Positions 6,826 to 12,163 are shown, numbered from the stretch's first letter. The stretch: DNA of 12,295 nucleotides from an uncultured Collinsella sp. (GCA_902489225.1 CABTZA010000040.1:1-12295); one strand, 5' to 3'. Numbers and translations: made by a program. The notes: generated from the sequence alone by a model not told the origin.

Positions 6826-7891
6826 GGACCCCGAGCGCGGCACGTGGACTGTGCAGTGCTGGCACCGCGACTGGCAGGGCGCGCGCCGCAAGAAGACCAA
6901 GCGCAGCTTCAAGTCGCGCGCCTCGACGCTCGCGTGGGAGCGCGACTTCGCCGCCCGCAGCGCCGGCGCCATCGACATGCGCTTCGGCGACTTCTTCGAC
7001 GTCTACACCGAGGACGTGAAGCCACGCCTGAAGCTCAACACGTGGCTTAGCAAGGAACACATGGTGCGTACCAAGACCATGCCGTACTTCGAGGACAAGG
7101 CCGTCAACGCCATCACGCCCGCTGACATCGTGAAGTGCCAGAACGAGCTGCTGGCCATGACCGACGGGGAGGGCAGGCCCTATTCCCCCACCTACCTGCA
7201 CTCCATCACCAACCAGATGAGCGCCATCATGAACCACGCAGTCAGGCTCTACGGTCTGCGCTCCAACCCCATGCACAAGGTCGAGCGCATCGGCTCCAAG
7301 CGCGCCGGCGAGATGCTCTACTGGACCAAGGACGAGTACCTGGAGTTCTCGCGCGAGGTTATGGACAAGCCCGACTCGTTCCTGGCGTTCGAGGTCCTGT
7401 ACTGGACCGGCGTGCGTGTGGGCGAGCTGCTGGCGCTCACGCCCGCGAATTTCGACCTCGACCCCGCGCGCCCCATGGTGAGCATCACCAAGAGCTACCA
7501 GCGCCTGCAGTGCAGAGACGTTGTCACATCGCCTAAGACGAAGAAGTCCGAGCGCAGGATCCTGATGCCCAGGTTTCTGGCAGACGAGGTGCGCGACCAC
7601 CTGCAGCTCTTCCCGAAGGGCGCAAGTGAGCGCGTCTTCGCGTTCACGAAGGGCTACCTGCACCACAAGATGGACCGTGGCTCGCGCGCCGCCGGCGTGA
7701 AGCGCATCCGCATCCACGACCTGCGGCATTCCCACGTGTCGCTGCTCATCGACATGGGCTACTCTGCCGTGGCGATCGCCGACAGGCTGGGGCATGAGAG
7801 CAGCGAGGTGACGCTGACGTACGCGCACATGTTCCCGAGCGTGCAGACCAGCATGGCGGCGGACCTCGAGAAGGCGGGAGGAAAGAGATGA
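6812..7891 (+). CDS. Tyrosine-type site-specific integrase (Tn916/phage Int family)
   Basis: 359 residues from ATG 6812, which overlaps the end of the excisionase frame. The N-terminal arm (about 1-55) carries the basic stretch WQGARRKKTKRSFKSR, like an arm-binding AP2-type domain. A core-binding SAM-like helical domain spans about 57-150, and the catalytic domain about 165-350. Catalytic residues are all visible: R202 in TGVRVGELLAL, K242 in TSPKTKKSER, H302-x-x-R305 in IHDLRHSHVSLL, H328 in LGHESSEV and Y337 in LTYAHM. It should catalyse integration and, with an excisionase, excision between attP and a chromosomal site by strand exchange. The three CCCACTCRATG cores in the window are candidate sites. 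It is the only clearly intact mobility gene here. Confidence 0.95.
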   Translation: MAVTKDPERGTWTVQCWHRDWQGARRKKTKRSFKSRASTLAWERDFAARSAGAIDMRFGDFFDVYTEDVKPRLKLNTWLSKEHMVRTKTMPYFEDKAVNAITPADIVKCQNELLAMTDGEGRPYSPTYLHSITNQMSAIMNHAVRLYGLRSNPMHKVERIGSKRAGEMLYWTKDEYLEFSREVMDKPDSFLAFEVLYWTGVRVGELLALTPANFDLDPARPMVSITKSYQRLQCRDVVTSPKTKKSERRILMPRFLADEVRDHLQLFPKGASERVFAFTKGYLHHKMDRGSRAAGVKRIRIHDLRHSHVSLLIDMGYSAVAIADRLGHESSEVTLTYAHMFPSVQTSMAADLEKAGGKR

Positions 7892-8265
7892 GCATGAGGA
7901 GCAACGACAGGTGCGGGCGCTGACGCAGCCGCACGGTGGCGTTCCGCGCGTCGGACGAGGAGGCGCGCGAGCTCGACGCGCTGGTGGCGCTGGGCGGGCT
8001 TTCCAAGCAGGACTACAATGCGGCGGCTCCTCTGCCGCGACGTCGTGGTGGTGCCCTCCTCGCGGGTGCTGAGGCCCTGGAGGATACATCGCGCGAGGTC
8101 CTGGGAGAGCTCAGGCGGCTCGACGACGCCCGCGAGGTGCCGCTCGAGCTGCGGGAGGCCATGGGCGTGCTGGCGCGCACGCTGGAGGGGCTGGGAAGCC
8201 CGGAGGCGATCCCCGAGGCTACGATGGCCGACGACGCCATGGCGAGCATGGAGCGGGGCGACTGA
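7888..8265 (+). pseudogene. RHH/MobC-like mobilisation accessory gene, disrupted
   Basis: ATG 7888 overlaps the integrase stop (ATGA). It reads MSMRSNDRCGR and meets TGA at 7921-7923 where relatives typically have tryptophan. The same frame then continues RSRTVAFRASDEEARELDAL, then VALGGLSKQDY, a ribbon-helix-helix region typical of mobilisation or relaxosome accessory proteins. From about 8014 to about 8080 the sensible protein (MRRLLCRDVVVVPSSRVLR) lies in another frame, and it returns to the first with ALEDTSREVLGELRRLDD, ending at TGA 8263-8265. So there is one nonsense codon plus two compensating frameshifts. A shortened product could start at GTG 7936 but would carry about 20 altered residues in the middle. 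Assignment to MobC/RHH is from the motif pattern. Confidence 0.6.
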
Positions 8266-8266
8266 C

Positions 8267-8986
8267 GTGGTCGAGCCGCTTCAGACCGTCGATGCCAACT
8301 GGCTCATCCAGCAGCCCCGCCGCGAGCCCGTGTGGGTGGTGGAGGACCTGATGCCGGCGGGCCTGCACCTGCTCACCGGAGCCCCGAAGATCGGTAAGAG
8401 CTGGCTCGTGCTCGACCTAGCGCTCGCCGTGAGCGCTGGCAGGCCCTTCTGGGGCTATGCCACGCGCCGGTGCGGCGTGCTCTATCTGGCGCTCGAGGAC
8501 ACGCTCGCGCGCATCCAGGGCCGCATGTGGGGCCTCTCCGACACGGCGAGCGAGCGCCTCTGCTTCGCGCTCAACTCGCGAAGCATCGCCGACGGGCTCG
8601 TGGATCAGCTGGACGATTTCGCGGAGGGGCACGAGGACACCGGTCTCGTGATCGTCGACACCCTGCAGAAGGTGCGCGCGCTCAAGGGCTTCGCAGACGA
8701 GTATGGGCTGGCGATCCTCGCGGTGCACCACACGCGCAAGACGGGCGACGACGACGTTTTCAACACCGTGTCGGGCACCACGTGCACCACCGGCAGCGCG
8801 GACTCGACCTTCGTGCTCGCCAAGCAGGGCAGAGCAAGCGAGTACGCGACGCTCTCCCTCACCGGTCGTGACGTCGAGTTCCAGGAGCTGAAGCTGCGGT
8901 TTAACGACTCGCCTATAAAGAATGGCTCCCGCAGTCGCAGGAGCCATCCGAATCTCGCATACAAGTCACAAAAGGCTTGCGTGTAA
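8267..8986 (+). CDS. RepA-like AAA (RecA-fold) ATPase, internally deleted and C-terminally truncated
   Basis: 239 residues from GTG 8267, one base after the previous stop; no strong ribosome site. Walker A is GAPKIGKSW (about 38-46), followed by VLYLALEDTLARIQGR (71-86), the Walker B-like LVIVDTLQKVR (127-137), VHHTRK (153-158) and SGTTCTTGSADST (169-181). This is the order in RepA-type hexameric helicase or AAA_25 ATPases of plasmids and integrative elements, where it supports replication or maintenance. Two oddities: LQKVR is joined directly to ALKGFADEYG, although family members have roughly 15-25 residues between them, so an in-frame deletion is likely. After LRFND the sequence becomes low-complexity and unlike the family (SPIKNGSRSRRSHPN) and stops, so the C-terminus is probably lost at a junction near 8908. 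Activity is doubtful. Confidence 0.7.
   Translation: MVEPLQTVDANWLIQQPRREPVWVVEDLMPAGLHLLTGAPKIGKSWLVLDLALAVSAGRPFWGYATRRCGVLYLALEDTLARIQGRMWGLSDTASERLCFALNSRSIADGLVDQLDDFAEGHEDTGLVIVDTLQKVRALKGFADEYGLAILAVHHTRKTGDDDVFNTVSGTTCTTGSADSTFVLAKQGRASEYATLSLTGRDVEFQELKLRFNDSPIKNGSRSRRSHPNLAYKSQKACV
8922..8947. repeat. 8-bp inverted repeat inside the ATPase 3' end
   Basis: ATGGCTCC (8922-8929) and GGAGCCAT (8940-8947) can form a stem with a 10-nt loop. There is no plus-strand T-run; on the minus strand TCTTTAT follows. It lies just after the point where the ATPase stops resembling its family, so it may belong to the sequence beyond the junction. Confidence 0.4.
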
Positions 8987-9068
8987 ACCATCATAATCGG
9001 ACGTAAGAAATGCTAAGAGAATCAATCCAAAAACAACCAAAAGACGGCTGGGGAAATGCACCCCTTCG

Positions 9069-9085
9069 TCATTCCCACTCGATGG
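9069..9085 (-). other. att-like core C (reads I-E-W-E-stop on the minus strand)
   Basis: The minus strand reads ATC GAG TGG GAA TGA, the codons I-E-W-E-stop that end most GMP synthases (guaA), a known target of tyrosine integrases. The preceding minus-strand sequence (DGRTDA, with stops further upstream) is not guaA, so this is at most a site-sized fragment, as expected of an attachment core carried by an element. The same core occurs in direct orientation at about 3840 and 11524. Confidence 0.5.
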
Positions 9086-9222
9086 CGTCGGTTCTGCCGT
9101 CCCGTCACTCCAGTTACACCCAGTTTTCGGCATCGACACGGAACGCGTGCCGCCGAATGACGCGATGTCGCGTTTCGTCGGCTTCGGGGACAAAAGCTGG
9201 GACAACCTCAAAAACTTTTTTC

Positions 9223-9250
9223 AAACTCAGGGCTTTGAGTTTTTGTTTTT
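9223..9250 (+). terminator. Rho-independent terminator
   Basis: AAACTCA (9223-9229) and TGAGTTT (9236-9242) form a 7-bp stem with a GGGCTT loop, running into TTTTTGTTTTT. An outer pair, GGGACAA (9199-9205) with TTGTCCC (9249-9255), can enclose it, and CAAAAAC (9209-9215) can alternatively pair with GTTTTTG (9239-9245). It may end read-through from the mobile element or an unrecognised small RNA. Confidence 0.6.
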
Positions 9251-9497
9251 GTCCCAAAGTGCGCGGCGGGTCGCCTTTGGAGGCTCGATGGCGCCGAAAA
9301 CGCCCGTTTTGAAACTCAACCGCCCTTTTGCCCGCAAGCCGCCAGCTGCAATCGCAAGTGAATTAACGCGGGTGGCTTGCGCGCCATTTGCAAAACCCCA
9401 GGTCGCAGGTCTTCGCCATTCGTGAACAAAGTGAGTAGTCTCAGGTGGCTTGCTTATGAGTTGGCGAACGGGCCTTCAGGATTCAGGGCAAACATGC

Positions 9498-9506
9498 TGG
9501 TAGAAT
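9498..9506 (+). promoter_or_regulatory. Extended -10 promoter of the Abi gene
   Basis: TGGTAGAAT is an extended -10 (TG-n-TAGAAT) 33 nt before the Abi start codon; no good -35 is seen. The same 9 bases, followed by AG in both places, recur at 10491-10499 in front of the first small RNA, suggesting that the toxin and RNA genes share promoter design. Confidence 0.45.
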
Positions 9507-9538
9507 AGGATTCTCAAATCAATGACAGGAGACCGAGC

Positions 9539-10501
9539 ATGGCCGAACCCCACGATAGGAAGCCGATCCTCACGATCGAGCAGCAGATAGAGCACCTCAA
9601 GCAGAAGGGCGTAGCCTTCGAACTGTGTTCCGAGGAAGAGGCCGCGGACTACCTGCGCGACAAGTGCAACTTCTTCAAGCTCGCATCCTACCGCAAACTC
9701 TTCTCGAAATACGAGGGAGGCCCGCGCGACGGCCGCTACGTAGACCTCGACTTCGGCCAGCTGCGCCTGCTCGCGGCGCTCGACCAGGAGCTGCGCCACG
9801 CCCTGCTCGGCATGACGCTCGACATCGAGCATTTCCAGAAGGTGACACTGCTTCGCGAGATGGAGGACCGTGGAGAGGACGGCTACGCCATCGTGGCCGA
9901 CTACATGGCATCGCTTACCACTGCAAACAGGGAGTACCGCCTGCGCGAGCTCAAGATGAGCGGCCGCAGCCCCTACAGCTCGAGCCTCTACGCGAAGTAC
10001 TCCGGCGACATGCCTGCCTGGGCCTTCCTTGAGCTCACCTCGTTCGGCACCCTCATCGACTTCGTGCGCTTCTGCGCCAGGCGATGGGGCGACAGGCGCC
10101 TCGAGGCCTCCCACTACGACCTCAAGCGCGTGAAGTCCGTCCGCAACTGCGCCGCGCACGGCTCGTGCCTGATCAACTGCTTCGCCGAGAGGGGCGCCGC
10201 CCGGGGCTCGGCGTCCAGCGGCGTCTCCCGAAGGGTCGCCGCCGTGGGGATTCCCAAGGCGACCAGGAGGAAGTGGATGGGGAATACGGCCATGCAGGAG
10301 GTCGCGACCGTGCTCGTGGCGCACTCCGGCTTGGTACCCGAGGGCTCCTCGCGCTCGCGCGCCGCATCCGAGCTCGCCGAGATGTTCGCCAGGGCCGACG
10401 GCGAAACCGAGGCGCTGCCCGACAAGGGGCCCGACGCCGCAGCTCGCTCCGCGCTCGAGTTCCTTCGCAGGTTGACAGAATCGCTCGGGTTGGTAGAATA
10501 G
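9539..10501 (+). CDS. Abi_2/AbiD-AbiF family abortive-infection protein with HEPN RNase motif
   Basis: 320 residues from ATG 9539 with AGGAGAC just upstream. The N-terminal KPILTIEQQIEHLKQKGVAF (8-27) and FFKLASYRKLFSKY (45-58) are the family signature, followed by LDQELRHALLGMTLDIEHF (about 81-99). The HEPN motif VRNCAAHGS gives R202-N203 and H207, the expected catalytic RNxxxH. The usual length is about 300 residues, so the gene is complete; a Ser/Arg/Ala-rich stretch at about 216-245 and a divergent tail follow the HEPN core. Abi_2 proteins stop growth of phage-infected cells, presumably by cleaving RNA. Published work, recalled from memory, describes AbiF as a toxin held by an RNA antitoxin and as an ancestor of Cas13. 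Two tandem structured RNAs begin directly after the stop codon, which fits that model. RNase activity here is inference. Confidence 0.88.
   Translation: MAEPHDRKPILTIEQQIEHLKQKGVAFELCSEEEAADYLRDKCNFFKLASYRKLFSKYEGGPRDGRYVDLDFGQLRLLAALDQELRHALLGMTLDIEHFQKVTLLREMEDRGEDGYAIVADYMASLTTANREYRLRELKMSGRSPYSSSLYAKYSGDMPAWAFLELTSFGTLIDFVRFCARRWGDRRLEASHYDLKRVKSVRNCAAHGSCLINCFAERGAARGSASSGVSRRVAAVGIPKATRRKWMGNTAMQEVATVLVAHSGLVPEGSSRSRAASELAEMFARADGETEALPDKGPDAAARSALEFLRRLTESLGLVE
10472..10499 (+). promoter_or_regulatory. Strong promoter inside the Abi 3' end, driving small RNA unit 1
   Basis: TTGACA (10472-10477) is perfect, the gap is 16 bp and the -10 is TAGAAT (10494-10499) with an upstream TG (extended -10). 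It lies within the last codons of the Abi gene, and the TAG stop overlaps it. Transcription would begin near 10506, about 8 nt before the first stem-loop. Confidence 0.65.
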
Positions 10502-10505
10502 CCTG

Positions 10506-10567
10506 CAGATAGCAAAACCTTCACGGTTTTAGGGGCGGACTTGCGCAAGCGACTCTGCCCTATTTTT
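10506..10567 (+). ncRNA. Structured small RNA unit 1, candidate RNA antitoxin of the Abi protein
   Basis: About 60 nt from the predicted start to the U-tract. Stem-loop 1: AAAACC (10514-10519) with GGTTTT (10525-10530). One base later, stem-loop 2: GGGGCGGACTTGC (10532-10544) with GCGACTCTGCCCT (10549-10561), closed by a GCAA (GNRA) loop, with one C-C mismatch and three G-U pairs, then ATTTTTAT. A second unit of the same design lies 133 bp downstream. The pairing, own promoter and placement next to an AbiF-type gene support an RNA gene; the antitoxin role is inferred from published AbiF systems. The simplest alternative is a bare transcription terminator, but that does not explain stem-loop 1 or the repetition. 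Confidence 0.55.
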
Positions 10568-10606
10568 ATATTCACTCGCTATAGGAGACGGATGATACCT
10601 GGGTCA

Positions 10607-10634
10607 ATGACAGAACTGAGAAGCCCGGAATAAT
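10607..10634 (+). promoter_or_regulatory. Promoter candidate for small RNA unit 2
   Basis: ATGACA (10607-10612, five of six matches) and AATAAT (10629-10634, five of six) are 16 bp apart and predict a start near 10641, about 6 nt before the first stem-loop of unit 2. The spacing mirrors unit 1. Confidence 0.5.
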
Positions 10635-10640
10635 GGAGCC

Positions 10641-10700
10641 AGTTAGAAACCCTCGGGTTTGCGGGGCGGGATCGTGAGAGCGATTCTGCCCTATTTTTTT
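10641..10700 (+). ncRNA. Structured small RNA unit 2, paralogue of unit 1
   Basis: Stem-loop 1: AAACC (10647-10651) with GGTTT (10656-10660) around CTCG. Stem-loop 2: GGGGCGGGATCG (10663-10674) with CGATTCTGCCCT (10681-10692), twelve continuous pairs including three G-U, loop TGAGAG, then A and seven T. The outer stem (GGGGCGG with CTGCCCT) and the ATTTTT tail match unit 1, whereas the inner stem and loop differ in sequence but remain paired, as expected of a conserved RNA fold. The diverged inner part and loop could give different binding properties from unit 1. Confidence 0.55.
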
Positions 10701-10741
10701 CCTCCGTCTGCCCCAACCAAGTAGTTCGAAGATAGCCTGTA

Positions 10742-10768
10742 GGTGTCCTCGTGGGCGCCTTTTATTTT
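10742..10768 (+). terminator. Rho-independent terminator, first copy of a duplicated module
   Basis: GGTGTCC (10742-10748) pairs with GGGCGCC (10753-10759) through two G-U pairs, followed by TTTTATTTT. A copy at 11936-11963 has GGCGCCC in the left arm, so the stem is kept by different pairs. Sequence after both copies (CAGGGA, then GGCCG, TTC, TGAA, CGACC, GCT, GACC) is also alike to about 10820 and 12045. Confidence 0.6.
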
Positions 10769-10848
10769 CAGGGAATCGGCCGCTTCATGAACGAGCGACC
10801 GGCTTGACCTAGATCGAACCGCCTTCATCTCCGTCTAGGCGCCGGCAA

Positions 10849-10878
10849 TCAACATCGTGAATCCGCGCGTGCTACAAT
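10849..10878 (+). promoter_or_regulatory. Promoter of the yjdF leader
   Basis: TCAACA (10849-10854), an 18-bp gap and TACAAT (10873-10878) predict a start near 10885, right at the beginning of the riboswitch fold. The -35 is weak (four of six). Confidence 0.45.
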
Positions 10879-10886
10879 GCGGGCAC

Positions 10887-10974
10887 CAGAGATGAAAACA
10901 CAGTCCCCGTCGGGTAGTCGTGGGCGTGCGGGAGTCCGCATCAGTAACCTGCCTCCTTGGTTGTCCCTTCTCTG
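10887..10974 (+). promoter_or_regulatory. yjdF riboswitch (azaaromatic-sensing RNA motif)
   Basis: CAGAGA (10887-10892) closes with TCTCTG (10969-10974) as the basal stem, enclosing smaller stems: CCC-GTC-GGG near 10906, TGCGG-GAGT-CCGCA (10927-10940) and AACC with GGTT near 10946-10962. Conserved-looking strings are GATGAAAACACAGTCCCCGT, GGGTAGT and GCATCAGTAACCTGCCTCC. The gene immediately downstream is YjdF, with which this motif class is usually associated. The known class binds planar nitrogen-containing aromatics and raises translation. AAGGAGG of yjdF (10991-10997) lies 17 nt after the fold, so translational control is likely. Identified from memory of the motif and from context, not by a covariance search. 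Confidence 0.75.
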
Positions 10975-11005
10975 CATGGTCATCTACATAAAGGAGGAAC
11001 CAGCC

Positions 11006-11425
11006 ATGCAGATCAGCGTGTCGTCCACCCTGACCGTATATCACGACGGCCAATTCTGGGTCGGGCTGGCGGAGCACGTCGAGGACGGCAGATACGGCGC
11101 CGCCCGCATCGTCTTCGGCGCAGAACCGTCCAATGAGGAGATCCTGCGATTCGTTGTCAGCAAATGGGCGAAGCTCTCGTTCTTCTGCCACGGTCCGGCC
11201 GAGGCGAGCAAGCCCGCGAAGAACCCCAAGCGACGCGCCCGCGAGGCGGCGAAAGCCCTCAAGCAGCCGGCGATGAGCACCAAGGCGCAGCAGGCGCTCG
11301 CGAATCAGCGGGAGACGATGAAGCGGAAATCGGCTCAAGCAAGAAGCCAGCGTCGCGCGGATGAGGCGGAGGCGCGCTTCGAGCAGCGAAAACTGAAGCG
11401 CAAACAGAAGCATCGCGGTCATTGA
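11006..11425 (+). CDS. yjdF: YjdF family protein
   Basis: 139 residues from ATG 11006, 8 nt after AAGGAGG; an in-frame ATG at 10877 would begin inside the riboswitch and is rejected. The conserved core is at residues 8-60: LTVYHDGQFWVGL, then GAARIVFGAEPSNEEILRFV. The C-terminal half (about 68-139) is a strongly basic, Ala/Lys/Arg/Gln-rich helical tail (RRAREAAKALKQ, QRKLKRKQKHRGH), also typical of YjdF (DUF2992). The biochemical function is unknown. Regulation by a riboswitch for azaaromatic compounds suggests a response to toxic aromatic metabolites or drugs. It is monocistronic here: the promoter lies upstream and a stem-loop follows 25 nt after the stop. It sits between the Abi locus and repeat module B, so it may be element cargo. 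Confidence 0.9.
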   Translation: MQISVSSTLTVYHDGQFWVGLAEHVEDGRYGAARIVFGAEPSNEEILRFVVSKWAKLSFFCHGPAEASKPAKNPKRRAREAAKALKQPAMSTKAQQALANQRETMKRKSAQARSQRRADEAEARFEQRKLKRKQKHRGH

Positions 11426-11450
11426 TACCACCATCAACCCATATATAGCA

Positions 11451-11482
11451 GCAGGCGTAGCTTCGATTGAAACTACGCCTGC
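11451..11482 (+). terminator. Stem-loop after yjdF
   Basis: GCAGGCGTAG (11451-11460) and CTACGCCTGC (11473-11482) form a perfect 10-bp stem, extended by TTC-GATT-GAA inside the loop. It probably ends the yjdF transcript, although no T-run follows. It occupies the same place in module B as the 14-bp stem in module A, with different bases. Confidence 0.5.
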
Positions 11483-11506
11483 CACCTGGTGCTATAACGT
11501 TATACA

Positions 11507-11518
11507 GAACGTATGTTC
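11507..11518. promoter_or_regulatory. GAAC-N4-GTTC palindrome (SOS/LexA-type box)
   Basis: GAACGTATGTTC matches the Gram-positive LexA half-site pair and extends to AGAAC/GTTCT. A minus-strand TTATAG lies 9 bp away, as TTATAA does in module A. No gene obviously under its control is present nearby on the minus strand, so the box may serve element excision or simply belong to the repeat. Confidence 0.4.
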
Positions 11519-11534
11519 TATACCCACTCGATGA

Positions 11535-11935
11535 CTAACCCAGTCCGAGCACTACCGATGCGTGTCGCGTCATACCGCCTAAGAGCCGATTCGTTCAGAA
11601 AAGGTTCAGGGGGATCGTCGAGTTTATTGCACCCTCGCGTTTTACAAAAGAGAGTACAAGGCCCTTTAGCTCGAATTATTGCATTTAGAACCCAGCCGCT
11701 CATCCATCCTAGCTTGCCCAAACAGCCCTCCCGCGATGTCCATGTTCCAACGGATGGGTACCATTTATCCGGGTGCACCTGGGGCAACGGGCCAGCAGGC
11801 CCGCGCAAGGTCGCTCGCATAACACGCAACATCAAACACGACAGAAGAGGCGAACGACAGATGCCGGACCCCGGACGACAGCACCGCGGAAGACGAGCAT
11901 TCCGACCACAACCGAACAACTCCAGCTACTAGGCA
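11535..11935. other. About 400-bp intergenic stretch, nothing recognised
   Basis: No gene is convincing. A 133-codon minus-strand frame (11518-11919) is Cys/Arg-rich without family resemblance and ends within repeat B. A short hairpin GGGCC-AGCA-GGCCC lies near 11788-11801. Composition is lower in GC than the coding parts. Confidence 0.5.
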
Positions 11936-11963
11936 GGCGCCCGCATGGGCGCCTTTTACTTTT
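11936..11963 (+). terminator. Rho-independent terminator, second copy of the duplicated module
   Basis: GGCGCCC (11936-11942), loop GCAT, GGGCGCC (11947-11953), then TTTTACTTTT. It is a textbook intrinsic terminator and matches the copy at 10742-10768 together with the following CAGGGA. A further 7-bp stem CTTAGCT-GAG-AGCTAAG follows at 11970-11986 in this copy only. Confidence 0.7.
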
Positions 11964-12116
11964 CAGGGACTTAGCTGAGAGCTAAGGCACGCGGCTCATG
12001 GCCGTTTCGTGAAGGCACGACCAGCTCGACCCATCTCGACCCGTCTCCGCTCCCGCCGTGCTCACCAATCGACATCAGGCGGTTCAATCGTCGCGCAGAC
12101 GAAAAGGGACACGGTG

Positions 12117-12147
12117 CCGTGCGGTGTGCTCGCGCGGTGCCGCACGG
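12117..12147 (+). repeat. 5' leader hairpin before the excisionase-like gene
   Basis: CCGTGCGG (12117-12124) and CCGCACGG (12140-12147) can pair around 15 nt. The direct repeat CGGTGCCG (12112-12119, 12135-12142) overlaps both arms. It ends 7 nt before the ribosome site GGAGGA, so it could be an operator or affect translation. Confidence 0.35.
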
Positions 12148-12163
12148 GAAGATTGGAGGAACC

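Larger units (their letters stand above)
8987..9497. other. About 510-bp intergenic stretch with att-like core and a terminator
   Basis: No convincing gene. It holds the short core ATTCCCACTCGATGG at 9071-9085, a minus-strand G4/C4 hairpin (GGGG TGCATTT CCCC) beside it, an AT-rich hairpin-terminator at 9223-9250, and then about 240 bp with no recognised feature. A 92-codon plus-strand frame at 9147-9425 exists but lacks a ribosome site and spans the terminator, so I leave it as non-coding. Confidence 0.5.
11439..11534. repeat. 96-bp composite module, copy B (stem-loop, SOS-type box, att-like core)
   Basis: Same length and orientation as the module at 3755-3850. It runs from CCATATATAGC to CACTCGATGA. 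It contains a stem-loop, a 12-bp palindrome TATAACGTTATA (11493-11504), AGAACGTATGTTCT (11506-11519, a perfect GAAC-N4-GTTC box) and the CCCACTCGATG core, read on the minus strand as I-E-W-V-stop (11532-11518). It follows the yjdF gene and may mark the right boundary of the stacked elements. Confidence 0.6.

Noticed and set aside
6779..8089. 436-codon minus-strand frame opposite the integrase
   Set aside because: No family resemblance, His/Val/Leu-rich shadow composition; the plus strand encodes an intact tyrosine recombinase.
9147..9425. 92-codon plus-strand frame (MPPNDAMSRFVGFGDKSWD...)
   Set aside because: Reads somewhat protein-like, but has no ribosome site, crosses an intrinsic terminator and matches no family I know.
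10591..10632. Possible leader peptide MIPGSMTELRSPE between the RNA units
   Set aside because: 13 codons only, ribosome site too close to the ATG, and the stretch is better explained as the promoter of unit 2.
10514..10700. CRISPR array beside the Abi gene
   Set aside because: Only two units, 133 bp apart, diverged in sequence and each with a promoter and terminator; no regular repeat-spacer pattern and no cas genes.
11518..11919. 133-codon minus-strand frame ending I-E-W-V-stop
   Set aside because: Considered as a guaA fragment; only the last residues resemble GMP synthase, and the rest is Cys/Arg-rich with no similarity.
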